A DNA stretch of 52,701 nucleotides, taken from the IMG/VR virus record IMGVR_UViG_3300049215_000210, positions 1-52,701 of that record; one strand, 5' to 3'. This document shows, piece by piece, positions 41,321-48,691 of this stretch (position 1 is the first letter of the stretch; each line of letters begins with the position of its first letter). The position numbers and the translations under genes were made by a program. The stretch comes from a virus. The notes beneath the pieces were generated by a model. It was not told where the DNA came from, searched no databases, and saw only the letters and a program-made list of their open reading frames with translations.

Positions 41321-41614
41321 ATGGACATCACCACCGAACCGCAGTACCTGGAGAAGGAAGTCCTGCAGCTGGACTTTGTATTCTTAGGGAGCACCACCCC
41401 GCTGCCCCTCACCCTGGAGGTCACCGACTCCATTGTCGAGGGCAAGGAAGACCTGGTCCTCACCCTTTCCGACAGCCGAGGGAACATCAAGGTTATCTCC
41501 ATCGAGCGCCGCAACCTCCTCTACTGGTCGAGCATGAAGACCCGTATCCGTGTCATTAACCCGAAGTACGCCAAACCCCAACCCACACCACCCACATCAG
41601 GAGACAATCAGTGA
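41321..41614 (+). CDS. Hypothetical protein, 97 residues
   Basis: Beta-rich first half (VLQLDFVFLGSTTPLPLTLE) and a Pro/Thr-rich tail. GAGGAG lies upstream of ATG. The stop overlaps the next start. Not recognised. Confidence 0.55.
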   Translation: MDITTEPQYLEKEVLQLDFVFLGSTTPLPLTLEVTDSIVEGKEDLVLTLSDSRGNIKVISIERRNLLYWSSMKTRIRVINPKYAKPQPTPPTSGDNQ

Positions 41615-41913
41615 CAAACCCGAAAATCGCTCTGTTCCTCGACGCGGTGAGCCGGCTCCTCCCGGTCCTCGGCCCTGCCCTCCGCATCCCGCCGGCCTAC
41701 CTCCCGGTCATCCAGGATGGCATCGCGCTGGCGGAGTCCTCGAATCTCGAGGGCAACGACAAGCTGACGGCCGCCGTCAACCATGTCACCGCCAACCAGC
41801 CAGCGAAATCGGATGGTAGCGGTACGGTTGGGTTCGCCCTCGGCCCGCTCACCGATGCGATTGGTGCGGTGGTCGACGCATCGAACGTCGCCACCACGCT
41901 GAACAAATTCTAG
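41611..41913 (+). CDS. Hypothetical protein, 100 residues
   Basis: GTG start at 41611 overlapping the previous TGA. Contains two amphipathic or hydrophobic helices (IALFLDAVSRLLPVLGPAL, GFALGPLTDAIGAVVDAS) but no clear membrane span. A hairpin follows at 41918. Not recognised. Confidence 0.5.
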   Translation: MTNPKIALFLDAVSRLLPVLGPALRIPPAYLPVIQDGIALAESSNLEGNDKLTAAVNHVTANQPAKSDGSGTVGFALGPLTDAIGAVVDASNVATTLNKF

Positions 41914-41917
41914 GACA

Positions 41918-41932
41918 GGGGCGTCCTGCCCC
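41918..41932 (+). terminator. Short GC-rich hairpin
   Basis: GGGGC and GCCCC form a 5-bp stem with a 5-nt loop just after the stop codon of the 100-residue gene. No T-tract; a weak terminator at most. Confidence 0.35.
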
Positions 41933-41969
41933 GATGACACTGGGTTCCCGTATCTGCGCGCCGCTGCAC

Positions 41970-41985
41970 AGGTACGGGGATTGCA
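41970..41985 (+). promoter_or_regulatory. Sigma-54-type -24/-12 promoter for glycosyltransferase gene
   Basis: AGGTAC-GGGGA-TTGCA; A replaces the first T, while GG, GC and the spacing are kept. The predicted start near 41996 is 3 nt before ATG 41999, again nearly leaderless. Confidence 0.5.
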
Positions 41986-41998
41986 GTACTACCCTCTC

Positions 41999-43009
41999 AT
42001 GAATGTTTGCATCGTGATTCCGGCGTACAACGAGGAGAAGCTGTTGGGGCGCGCTATCCGAAGCGCCGTCTACGCCGGCATCTCCCCCGACGATATCTAC
42101 GTGTTTGACGATGGGTCCAAGGACCACACCGCTGCGGTCGCCCATCGGTACGAGGTCAATGTCCGGTCGGCGGGGAATGCTGGCAAGGCCATCGCCATCC
42201 AGAATGGTATCCAGTACTTCCGGCTGTTCGACCGCTACGAGTGGCTGACCATCCTGGATGCGGATTCCCTCCTCGACAAGGACTACTTCCACTCCATCGG
42301 GGACGCGACCGTGCGATACCCCGAATGTGCGGCGGTATGCGGCGCCCCCCGGTCACAGCGTGGCAACTGGCTCACGGCCTTTAGGGCAGTAGAGACCACC
42401 CTCTCCACATGCGTGTACCGGGAGGCCCAGCATCTGATGGGCGCGATTACGGTCGCTCCGGGGTGCGCGACCACCTATCGGACGGCGGCCTTCCGTCACC
42501 TGGACTTCGGGGGTGGCACGCTCACCGAAGATATGGACTGGACCGTCCAGTTCCAGCGCAAGGGCGAGCAGGTGGTGCAGGCCCACAACGCCCTCGTCTA
42601 TACCCAGGACCCCCTCACGCTCGGGGGCTTCCGTGGTCAGGTCATGCGGTGGTACCGAGGTCTCTGGCAAGTGGTGAGGCTGCATCGGTTGTGCCGGCAG
42701 GCCACCAAGATTGATGCCGAGTTCGCCCTGGTGCTGGGCGAGGCCCTCATCTTTGGCGCAATCCTTGCATTACTGCCGCTGTGGTTGGTGCTGTTTCCAG
42801 GCAAGACCCTGATGGCTCTGGCGATGGACCAGGCCATCTTCTTCGGGTTCACGATACTAACGGCAGTGAGGGAAAAGCGGTGGGATGTTATCTACAGTTT
42901 CCCCCTCTATCTCATTCCCCGCATCTTCGGGTACGCGCTGTTCATCAGCGCATTCATCTTGGAACGTCGGAAATCGGAAACGCGCTGGTATTCTCCAGCC
43001 CGCTACTAG
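41999..43009 (+). CDS. Membrane processive family 2 glycosyltransferase
   Basis: A 336-residue GT2 enzyme. It has VIPAYNEE (7-13), FDDGS (36-40), DAD (87-89), TEDMDW with the catalytic-base region (176-181) and QVMRW (214-218), the QxxRW signature of processive synthases (cellulose, chitin, hyaluronan, PNAG type). Three C-terminal membrane spans follow (about 243-265, 272-292, 299-320); no N-terminal span is seen. It likely polymerises a sugar at the host inner membrane. It is translationally close to a secreted protein. TTG 41981 is an alternative start but would lie inside the promoter. Confidence 0.82.
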   Translation: MNVCIVIPAYNEEKLLGRAIRSAVYAGISPDDIYVFDDGSKDHTAAVAHRYEVNVRSAGNAGKAIAIQNGIQYFRLFDRYEWLTILDADSLLDKDYFHSIGDATVRYPECAAVCGAPRSQRGNWLTAFRAVETTLSTCVYREAQHLMGAITVAPGCATTYRTAAFRHLDFGGGTLTEDMDWTVQFQRKGEQVVQAHNALVYTQDPLTLGGFRGQVMRWYRGLWQVVRLHRLCRQATKIDAEFALVLGEALIFGAILALLPLWLVLFPGKTLMALAMDQAIFFGFTILTAVREKRWDVIYSFPLYLIPRIFGYALFISAFILERRKSETRWYSPARY

Positions 43010-43017
43010 GAGGCAGA

Positions 43018-43440
43018 ATGAAAGGGACGATTCTCGCGGTGGCAGTGGCAGCAGTGATGGCGGTGACGGGCTCAGCGTCCGCCCAGGAAATCTACTACCC
43101 GGGGTCCGTGTGGACCAGCAACGGCAACCTCACCCCCGCTGAGAAGGGGAACCTCTTCACCCAGACCCACGTCGAGCAGGGCGTGGCCTTCCGTGGAGCC
43201 GAGGTCTTCGGGCAGACCACCCTCGGGATGGATTCCAAGGGTTACGACTGGAACCGCAAGATGCTCGGGGGCGTGGGTGCCCGCTTCACCCAGACCATCG
43301 GTCCTGGCATGGTTCGTGCAAGCGTGAGCTACGTGTCAGAGAAGCGATTCGTTACAGATGCCGTCCACTCGGGTATCGTGGTGGCCGTCGAGGCATGGTT
43401 CGGATGGAACCAATCCCCCCGTCCTCAGGGAGGGAAGTAG
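43018..43440 (+). CDS. Secreted protein, partner of the glycosyltransferase
   Basis: 140 residues with a clean Sec signal (MKGTILAVAVAAVMAVTGSASAQ). The mature part alternates aromatic and polar residues (GVGARFTQTIGPGMVRASVSY, GIVVAVEAWFGW), consistent with amphipathic outer-membrane beta strands. AGGAGG overlaps the stop codon of the synthase, so they are coupled. It could be a small export pore or surface factor for the polymer. Confidence 0.65.
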   Translation: MKGTILAVAVAAVMAVTGSASAQEIYYPGSVWTSNGNLTPAEKGNLFTQTHVEQGVAFRGAEVFGQTTLGMDSKGYDWNRKMLGGVGARFTQTIGPGMVRASVSYVSEKRFVTDAVHSGIVVAVEAWFGWNQSPRPQGGK

Positions 43441-43442
43441 TC

Positions 43443-43532
43443 ATGTACATGCTCATTCCGCCCTTCGGCGTGGGGCAAGTCATTCACCTGGTCGGGGCCG
43501 TGATGTCCCGTCTCGCGGGTCTCTTCCGATGA
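43443..43532 (+). CDS. 29-residue hydrophobic peptide
   Basis: It starts 2 bases after the previous stop, and its TGA overlaps the next ATG. It is mostly hydrophobic (LIPPFGVGQVIHLVGAVM). The coupling supports translation; function unknown. Confidence 0.4.
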   Translation: MYMLIPPFGVGQVIHLVGAVMSRLAGLFR

Positions 43533-43654
43533 GGCGGTTCTTCCAACGGGTGATGGGCATTCGTGCCCGCCGCCTGCAAGAGGCGAGGGACCGGCGGACC
43601 ATGCAAGCCATCCTCAGGAATTTCTCCACTGTGACAGCGAGGAATCAGTGGTAG
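43529..43654 (+). CDS. 41-residue basic peptide
   Basis: ATGA overlap with the previous gene and a 7-base overlap with the next GTG. It is very Arg-rich (MRRFFQRVMGIRARRLQEAR). Possibly a nucleic-acid-binding microprotein. Confidence 0.4.
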   Translation: MRRFFQRVMGIRARRLQEARDRRTMQAILRNFSTVTARNQW

Positions 43655-43869
43655 TCCCGGTCGACCCCGCCCTCGGCCACCGGATGGACCCTCGGCAAAA
43701 GCGGTGTCTCGACTGTGGGGCGGCAAAGTGGGACATCATCAACGGGCAGCTACCCTGTCCCAACTCGTCCCCGCAGGAGGAAACTCCCTGCGCATCCAGT
43801 CCCGATGGGTCGCACTGCGAATGCTGGTACGATTCCTCCGACCCGTGTTGCTATTGTGGAGAGAAATAG
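43648..43869 (+). CDS. Cys-rich zinc-binding-like protein, 73 residues
   Basis: GTG start. Cysteines occur as CLDC, LPCPN, ETPC, HCEC and CCYC, enough for one or two zinc sites. An alternative ATG at 43684 would remove 12 residues before the first CxxC. Not recognised. Confidence 0.5.
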   Translation: MVVPVDPALGHRMDPRQKRCLDCGAAKWDIINGQLPCPNSSPQEETPCASSPDGSHCECWYDSSDPCCYCGEK

Positions 43870-43872
43870 CCT

Positions 43873-44076
43873 ATGACCACCGCCCAGCGTACTAAGGTTG
43901 TTGAACAACCCTCCGAGCCCACCTACCCGAACCTGAAATTGCGTCTGCTCATTGGCAGCATCATCTTCGTGTTGGGCTCGCTGGCCATCGGCATCCTCGC
44001 TTCCGACCTGGGCACCGCCATCATTCTGGGGCTGCTCAACGGAGCGTTCTTCTCGCACTTTGTGTTTCGGAGGTAG
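43873..44076 (+). CDS. Small membrane protein, 67 residues
   Basis: A soluble N-terminus of ~22 residues, then two hydrophobic helices (LLIGSIIFVLGSLAIGIL and AIILGLLNGAFFSHFVF). Hairpin topology fits a class II holin or a small host-interaction protein. Confidence 0.55.
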   Translation: MTTAQRTKVVEQPSEPTYPNLKLRLLIGSIIFVLGSLAIGILASDLGTAIILGLLNGAFFSHFVFRR

Positions 44077-44078
44077 AC

Positions 44079-44141
44079 ATGACCTGCATCCGTGAGTGTG
44101 AGAAGATGGAAATCTTCGGAGGGACGGCTTACTTCTCATGA
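44079..44141 (+). CDS. 20-residue peptide
   Basis: ATG 44079 preceded by GGAGG; the stop overlaps the next ATG (ATGA). Two cysteines. It may be a real microprotein or a leader that couples translation of the next gene. Confidence 0.35.
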   Translation: MTCIRECEKMEIFGGTAYFS

Positions 44142-44419
44142 TTCGCCTCGTCCTCCTCCACCGCACGGGGCCGCGCCGAGGCATGTACGAAATCTGCGGC
44201 TACGACCAGTATCCTCCCGACACCACGTTCGTTTCGCCCCTCAAGTTCAACCGGGGTTCCCTCGCCACCGAGGTCTCGGCGTCCATTGTTTCCAAAACCC
44301 AACGGATGGTCCTCTACATGGAGGACCCGCCCGCCGATTCCGCGCCGGCTGTGGGCGTCCTGGATTGCGCGTCGAAACTCCCTGCCAGCTGGGAACCGTT
44401 CGTGAGACCTGAACCATGA
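44138..44419 (+). CDS. Hypothetical protein, 93 residues
   Basis: Begins MIRLVLLHRTGPRRGMYEIC. Mixed composition; no motif recognised. ATGA junctions on both sides. Confidence 0.5.
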   Translation: MIRLVLLHRTGPRRGMYEICGYDQYPPDTTFVSPLKFNRGSLATEVSASIVSKTQRMVLYMEDPPADSAPAVGVLDCASKLPASWEPFVRPEP

Positions 44420-44616
44420 CTCCAGACCACGTCATCGCCGTCCCCTCTATCATTTGCAAACACTGCCTCCGTCTCTGTGACGTTCGCCTTCCCCATCTCA
44501 TCCTCCGGGAGGCCAAGGAAGTGTGCGTGACCGCCATCTGTCCCAGCCCCACCTGCCGCTACTCTTACCTCATCCACCTTCCCCTCGTCCCCGCCGTCCG
44601 TACGGACCTCCCATGA
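44416..44616 (+). CDS. Putative zinc-binding protein, 66 residues
   Basis: CKHCLRLC near residues 14-21 and CPSPTC near 42-47 form two knuckles of a possible zinc ribbon. ATGA overlap on both sides. Function unknown. Confidence 0.5.
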   Translation: MTPDHVIAVPSIICKHCLRLCDVRLPHLILREAKEVCVTAICPSPTCRYSYLIHLPLVPAVRTDLP

Positions 44617-44693
44617 CGGCCACCGAATTCATGCTCCTCTCGCTGACCCTGCTGACTGTCGGCTTCCTCCTGCTCCTGGCTCACCTGCTGTAG
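44613..44693 (+). CDS. 26-residue membrane peptide
   Basis: ATGA overlap with the previous gene. Nearly the whole peptide is one hydrophobic helix (FMLLSLTLLTVGFLLLLAHL). It is the last gene of the plus-strand block. Confidence 0.4.
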   Translation: MTATEFMLLSLTLLTVGFLLLLAHLL

Positions 44694-45078
44694 AAATCAC
44701 CGTCACGCTTACGCACCACTAAGCGCGTGCCCCCGCCGTGCCCCCTTAGGCGCACTTCTGCGCCGGCAGTGGCGGAAAGGAATTGGGCCTCCCGCAGTTT
44801 GTGCGCGCGGACACTCCCCTCGAATGATTAGCCCTGCTAACCATTTACTTTGAGTCCCAACTATCGGTGTGCGCGAGGCCCGATGATGTGAGAGAAATCC
44901 TGGCGGATTGGAAATTGCGTTTTGAAACTTGGCCGACGTGAGCAGTGAAGCACACCATTTTGCCTACATCGCAGTCAATTACCCCGTACCTCTCGGTTAC
45001 CGATAGGAGAGAATAGCGAATTGGCCCGGTTAGCTGTCCCGGGCCTGAAGGGAGGTAGGTTGTTGGTTGGACGGGGAG
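44694..45078. other. Convergent intergenic region with hairpins
   Basis: 385 bases between converging gene blocks, without a credible gene. Two hairpins are seen: GGCGCA-CTTC-TGCGCC (44749-44764) and GGCCCGG...CCGGGCC (45023-45045), the latter 33 bases past the last minus-strand stop. Neither has a T-tract. They are the best candidates for ending the two blocks. Confidence 0.5.
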
Positions 45079-45153
45079 TTAGCCCTTAGGCTTGCGGATG
45101 AGCTTCCAGCTGAGGATAACGACCAGGGTAGCGAGCATAGGTTCATGCGTCAT
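45079..45153 (-). CDS. 24-residue membrane peptide
   Basis: ATGA overlap with the upstream gene. A hydrophobic helix (MLATLVVILSWKLI) with a basic C-terminus. Last gene of the minus-strand accessory block. Confidence 0.4.
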   Translation of the reverse strand: MTHEPMLATLVVILSWKLIRKPKG

Positions 45154-45326
45154 GCGAGCCTTTCGGCCTGGTCCTCAAGGACTTTGGCCAGTGTTTCGAG
45201 AGGCAGGGAGGCGTGATACGCGATAGATGCCTTGCACGTGTCGCAGTCCTCCGGGGATTTCTTGCAGCCCCTTGCGTGTTTGTGAAATGACTCCGATGTG
45301 CGGCACGCCTTGTCTAGGTCGGTCAT
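45150..45326 (-). CDS. Cys/His small protein, 58 residues
   Basis: ATGA junctions at both ends. CKKSPEDCDTC plus nearby His residues suggest a zinc site. A C-terminal helix. Not recognised. Confidence 0.5.
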   Translation of the reverse strand: MTDLDKACRTSESFHKHARGCKKSPEDCDTCKASIAYHASLPLETLAKVLEDQAERLA

Positions 45327-45511
45327 TTAGTCCTCAGCCTTTCGATGATGTCGGCCAGCTGGCCGGCGGTATCAGTGAGCATCGTTACCAGGGTGCGCGC
45401 GACATGCGGTTGAGTCTCTGCCCACTTGGCCGTCTTGAGAATCTCAGCCTGATAACCGGTCAAGGCTTCGCGCACGAGTTGCACGTCGGAAGGTTGGAGC
45501 GTTACGGCCAT
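45323..45511 (-). CDS. Hypothetical helical protein, 62 residues
   Basis: All-helical, with LVTMLTDTAGQLADIIERLR as a probable amphipathic helix. It starts 3 bases after the previous stop and its TGA overlaps the next ATG. Not recognised. Confidence 0.5.
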   Translation of the reverse strand: MAVTLQPSDVQLVREALTGYQAEILKTAKWAETQPHVARTLVTMLTDTAGQLADIIERLRTK

Positions 45512-45514
45512 CGG

Positions 45515-45754
45515 TCAATCCTGCCTTTCGTAACCGTCAAACCACGGGCCATATCGACGGGTTCGAGCAATCGCGCTAGATTTCCATGCTGTCGAGCTAG
45601 AGGTATTCAAGTCTTGGCAATGGGCTTGCGCTTGTTCGAGCGTTAGGCCACTAGGCAGTCCGCGCGTACTAGAGTATTTGCCATTCGGCAGTCCATTACG
45701 ATAGAACCGTCGAATGCGGTAACGCTCGATTGTGGTCCACGAACGAGTAGACAT
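45515..45754 (-). CDS. Conserved-looking phage protein, 79 residues
   Basis: RYRIRRFYRNG, GLTLEQAQAHCQD, NTSSSTAW and RYGPWFDGYE form a pattern common in small phage and plasmid accessory proteins. Function unknown. Start ATG 45754 overlaps the previous TGA by one base; an upstream extension to 45799 is not favoured. Confidence 0.6.
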   Translation of the reverse strand: MSTRSWTTIERYRIRRFYRNGLPNGKYSSTRGLPSGLTLEQAQAHCQDLNTSSSTAWKSSAIARTRRYGPWFDGYERQD

Positions 45755-46020
45755 CACTTTGCCTTGCCTTTCTTCGCGGGTTTGGCCACCAATCCGCACG
45801 CGACAAGAAAACGGTCCTGGTCGAAACGGGGATTATGCTCAGCTGCGATTTTGATGAAAGCTTCAGCGGTCCAGACTGCGCGCGTGTAGGCGTAATCGCT
45901 ATTGTTCCAGCTGATAGCATTGCGGGATTCGTCACCATACGGCGGGAATTCTGCAATCCAGTGTCCGTCAAGAATGGCTTTGACGATGGACGCCATATGC
46001 TCAAAGTGTCGTTTTTGCAT
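45754..46020 (-). CDS. Conserved-looking phage protein, 88 residues
   Basis: KRHFEHMASIVKAI at the start and NPRFDQDRFLVACG near the end are typical of a family of small phage proteins of unknown function. AAGGGAG lies 8 nt before ATG. The C-terminus is Lys-rich. Confidence 0.6.
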   Translation of the reverse strand: MQKRHFEHMASIVKAILDGHWIAEFPPYGDESRNAISWNNSDYAYTRAVWTAEAFIKIAAEHNPRFDQDRFLVACGLVAKPAKKGKAK

Positions 46021-46025
46021 GTGTG

Positions 46026-46244
46026 CTACTCCCTTGTGAGTGAGTGAACCGAAACCATGCCAAGAAAATCGCCCGTTTCGGCGTTTTCAATATGGCATTG
46101 TCCCATGGTGTTAGCTTTCGGTGCTCCGGGAAGGTTGATAACCCGCACACGTTCGCCAGCTGTGGCCGAATGATGGCGCGACCAAACGATGTCCATCATC
46201 ACGGGTTGAAATGTGTAGACGGAACCCGCGCGTACTCGTTTCAT
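46026..46244 (-). CDS. Hypothetical protein, 72 residues
   Basis: Beta-rich, basic start (MKRVRAGSVYTFQPVMMD). ATGA overlap with the 20-residue peptide gene upstream. Not recognised. Confidence 0.45.
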   Translation of the reverse strand: MKRVRAGSVYTFQPVMMDIVWSRHHSATAGERVRVINLPGAPKANTMGQCHIENAETGDFLGMVSVHSLTRE

Positions 46245-46303
46245 CGGCCATACCTCCAGACACCAAGGGACGCCAGTAGGATAGCGAGCAGGGAGTCAAT
46301 CAT
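46241..46303 (-). CDS. 20-residue hydrophobic peptide
   Basis: ATGA overlaps on both sides. A single hydrophobic helix (DSLLAILLASLGVW) with a basic end. The double coupling argues for translation; function unknown. Confidence 0.4.
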   Translation of the reverse strand: MIDSLLAILLASLGVWRYGR

Positions 46304-46947
46304 CGGTTACCCCGTTTCTTTGCTCTGTGAATGTCCGCACGTTTTGACGCTGCCGGATGTTCGCGTTTCCAGACATGCCAGACGATAGCCTGAAAGATTG
46401 CCGGCGGTAGGCCAACCTTGCGCGCGACCTTGGCGTAGCATTCGGCATAGACGGCGTAGTGTGTCCAGCGTATCTGTAGGTCACACTCCGGCAAGGTCGT
46501 ATCGTTCCATGCCGCTTCGATAGCATGTCGGTCGATTGTGATAGCTCCGGAGTAATCGCCCGCGATGTTCCGCGCGAACGAATTGACCTTAGGCCCGTGC
46601 GGGAAGTAAGGAAAAATATCACCCGCACGGTCGGCGAGGATACGCTTTGCCTTGTCGATGTTTGCGCGCAGTGGGCCGATGATAGAGAGAGTCGGGTTGC
46701 CCTGGAGAACTTCGTCGGCCGCGATTAGGTTTCGGTTCCAGTCACACTGAGGGGAGAGTGCCGCTACCACGTTCGCCACCGTGGCGATAGAGACTCCGTA
46801 AAACTCTGACCATTCGCAGACGATGCTATGCGCCTTGTCATACCACGCGCTACCGGTCGAGATATCGTCGGGAGTCGCGCGTTTGTAGGCGCGAAGTAGG
46901 TTAGACTCCAGCTTGCGACGATTGGCGCGAAGCACTCCGATAATCAT
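46300..46947 (-). CDS. Phage helical-repeat protein resembling DUF7178/HhH-glycosylase-like proteins
   Basis: 215 residues. VVAALSPQCDWNRNLIAADE, NIDKAKRILADRAGDIF, VNSFARNIAGDYSGAITIDRHA and HYAVYAECYAKVARKVGLPP match a phage family whose helices and late invariant Asp (TIDRHA) recall helix-hairpin-helix DNA glycosylases. DNA repair or modification is therefore possible. It is the largest gene of the accessory block. ATGA at both ends. Confidence 0.55.
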   Translation of the reverse strand: MIIGVLRANRRKLESNLLRAYKRATPDDISTGSAWYDKAHSIVCEWSEFYGVSIATVANVVAALSPQCDWNRNLIAADEVLQGNPTLSIIGPLRANIDKAKRILADRAGDIFPYFPHGPKVNSFARNIAGDYSGAITIDRHAIEAAWNDTTLPECDLQIRWTHYAVYAECYAKVARKVGLPPAIFQAIVWHVWKREHPAASKRADIHRAKKRGNR

Positions 46948-47075
46948 CGGTCGAGGTCCTCAAGGCGATAGTAAACCGCGTCGACATAATCGAACGTGCG
47001 AGCGTTACGGCGTTCGTCGCGGCGGTAACGGATGTTTTCGAGCAGTAAGCGAACGACAGCGATGAGTGCTTTCAT
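46944..47075 (-). CDS. 43-residue basic peptide
   Basis: ATGA coupled on both sides. A hydrophobic start (LIAVVRLLLENI), then Arg-rich (RYRRDERRNAR) and an acidic end. Not recognised. Confidence 0.45.
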   Translation of the reverse strand: MKALIAVVRLLLENIRYRRDERRNARTFDYVDAVYYRLEDLDR

Positions 47076-47434
47076 TCGGTCACCAGAATCGAACCAACCC
47101 GTTCATAGGTGACCAGAACGGCCGTATCGTTATTGGCAACCCGGATATCACCGGCAAGGTCCGTTACCTTCTGCAGGTCATCCATCGTTCCGACCACTTT
47201 GATAACGAGCAAGTGTTCTAGTTCGCCATTCCACAACCCTTGCGAGAGATAGAGGGTTGCACCAGCGAAGTAACGAGCAACCCGCGTATAGTGCAGGCCG
47301 TCACCACGGGTTGTGTAGAGCGTAAAGAGGACGGCTCGCGGGTTGACTTCGGCGCGAACCTTGCGCGCGTGGGCTTCCTGTGCGTCAGCCATACGCTGGG
47401 TATGGTTGTAGTTGGTAAACGAGCCTTCAATCAT
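47072..47434 (-). CDS. Hypothetical protein, 120 residues
   Basis: A helical N-terminus (AQEAHARKVRAEV), then a beta-rich domain (AVLFTLYTTRGDGLHYTRVA, LLVIKVVGTMDDL). AGGAGA lies before ATG 47434. Not recognised. Confidence 0.5.
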   Translation of the reverse strand: MIEGSFTNYNHTQRMADAQEAHARKVRAEVNPRAVLFTLYTTRGDGLHYTRVARYFAGATLYLSQGLWNGELEHLLVIKVVGTMDDLQKVTDLAGDIRVANNDTAVLVTYERVGSILVTE

Positions 47435-47449
47435 TGGTCTAGTCTCCTG

Positions 47450-47677
47450 TTATCGGTCAGTGTCGGCCATGTCGCCATCGTCCGGGATGCCGTTTTCGTA
47501 TTCCACGGCCACGATAGCCGTGGAGTCAAACTGTGCGTAGTGGAAAAATTCTCGCCAGCTACCCCACGAAGCGATACGCTTCGAACGCCAGCATGAATCG
47601 CACGGTTCATGTAGCGATACGTAAACGTCGAGACGACCGGATTCACGAACGAGGATAAGAATCTCAGATTTAGTCAT
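47450..47677 (-). CDS. Hypothetical protein, 75 residues
   Basis: Mixed alpha/beta, with CDSCW (CxxC) at about 26-30. It is the first gene after a small gap holding a -24/-12 promoter; the predicted transcript begins 2 bases before ATG. Not recognised. Confidence 0.5.
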   Translation of the reverse strand: MTKSEILILVRESGRLDVYVSLHEPCDSCWRSKRIASWGSWREFFHYAQFDSTAIVAVEYENGIPDDGDMADTDR

Positions 47678-47689
47678 GGCCTACCCTAT

Positions 47690-47705
47690 TGCTAACGCCA
47701 TGCCA
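47690..47705 (-). promoter_or_regulatory. Sigma-54-type promoter within accessory block
   Basis: On the minus strand TGGCAT-GGCGT-TAGCA, one mismatch (TAGCA for TTGCA). The predicted start near 47679 is 2 nt before ATG 47677. Confidence 0.45.
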
Positions 47706-47742
47706 CAACCTAACTTGTTGATTCTACAGGGATAGCGCCAAT

Positions 47743-47943
47743 CTATCGCCAGCTGTAGATGTCTCGTTCTGACACACCGGCGGACACAATCGTATCAATG
47801 GTGTCGCGCGTTTCGCATGCCTTCGAGCAATACGGATAGTAGTCGTCTGCGTCATCATGACACACAACCTTGTCAGAGCAGAAGGCACAACGGAAGTGTA
47901 GTAACTCTGCTCTGCCGTCGTTGTACTTGTCCTCGCACGTCAT
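47743..47943 (-). CDS. Zinc-finger-like small protein, 66 residues
   Basis: FRCAFCSDK (CxxC) and YCSKACE (CxxxC) frame a likely treble-clef or MYM-type zinc site. ATG 47943 has GGAG 9 nt upstream; an in-frame ATG at 47958 is possible but lacks a ribosome-binding site. Function unknown. Confidence 0.5.
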   Translation of the reverse strand: MTCEDKYNDGRAELLHFRCAFCSDKVVCHDDADDYYPYCSKACETRDTIDTIVSAGVSERDIYSWR

Positions 47944-47947
47944 ATCG

Positions 47948-48112
47948 TTATTCTCCATCTGCAGGGCAGACTACGTCTGTTACCTTGGCGGACTGTAGGC
48001 GTTCATTGATTCGGTTCGTTTCGAGTGCCTGTAAAATGGCGTCACCCTTGGATGTCGCACGGATGACCACTTTAACTTCCATCGTCACGCTGTAGACTTT
48101 TTGCTTTGCCAT
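47948..48112 (-). CDS. Small protein, 54 residues
   Basis: Begins MAKQKVYSVTMEVKVVIRAT, then SKGDAILQALETNRINERLQ. The beta-alpha pattern resembles small phage proteins that transform inputs (VxVxxxxxASxxEAxxxA). It lies 3 bases after the previous stop. Confidence 0.5.
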   Translation of the reverse strand: MAKQKVYSVTMEVKVVIRATSKGDAILQALETNRINERLQSAKVTDVVCPADGE

Positions 48113-48115
48113 GTC

Positions 48116-48691
48116 TCAGTACTCCAGTGACCGATAGACGGTCTCTACAAGGTCCGCCGGCAGGATGAGTGCCTTCTGTGGCGGAAAGGTTTTCGGGTTA
48201 CTCCCGAGATGGTAGGTAAGGTTTTGGCCGATAGTTTCGGTTGCAAGTGCCAATCGTGCATCCGGGGAGAGTAGGTCACAGTGGGCACGAAAGGCGCGTA
48301 ATTCGCCTGTCATGCTGAAGTTATTCCGGTCGGGAAAGTGTGCGAACCCATCATGAACGGCGCGGAATACGTTGTTCCACGATTGGCCATTCGGCGCAAT
48401 GCTCGCCATCGGATGACCAGCTAGTGGATTGCCGCCAGTGTAGACAAACAAGGTCCGGAATTCGCTGATGCTTCGGAACATTTCCGCAGAGTTTTTGTAG
48501 GGGTCAACTGGGGTAAACTCCACACTGACGAACGCGCGTAGCGTTTCGAATTGTGCCCACAGTTCCGCCTGTAGGCGGCCGTAGTGTGCGCGCATGACCG
48601 GACATGAGAGTATCGCTGGTGTGCGTTCGTAATAGTCGGCAACCGATTGGAGGGTGGCACGGAATTCGGGAGAGTAACTAGGGTTTGGCAT
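48116..48691 (-). CDS. Conserved hypothetical phage protein, 191 residues
   Basis: The C-terminal part has NVFRAVHDGFAHFPDRNNFS, GELRAFRAHCDLLSPDAR and LALATETIGQNLTYH. This signature (FRAVHDxFxH, then ETxGQN) recurs in phage and plasmid proteins of unknown function and looks like a metal-binding or catalytic site (His, His, Glu). It overlaps the upstream gene by 14 bases. Confidence 0.6.
   Translation of the reverse strand: MPNPSYSPEFRATLQSVADYYERTPAILSCPVMRAHYGRLQAELWAQFETLRAFVSVEFTPVDPYKNSAEMFRSISEFRTLFVYTGGNPLAGHPMASIAPNGQSWNNVFRAVHDGFAHFPDRNNFSMTGELRAFRAHCDLLSPDARLALATETIGQNLTYHLGSNPKTFPPQKALILPADLVETVYRSLEY

Noticed and set aside
42754-42769. TGGCGC-AATCC-TTGCA inside the glycosyltransferase gene
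   Set aside because: Encodes a membrane segment and lies about 250 bases before the next start.
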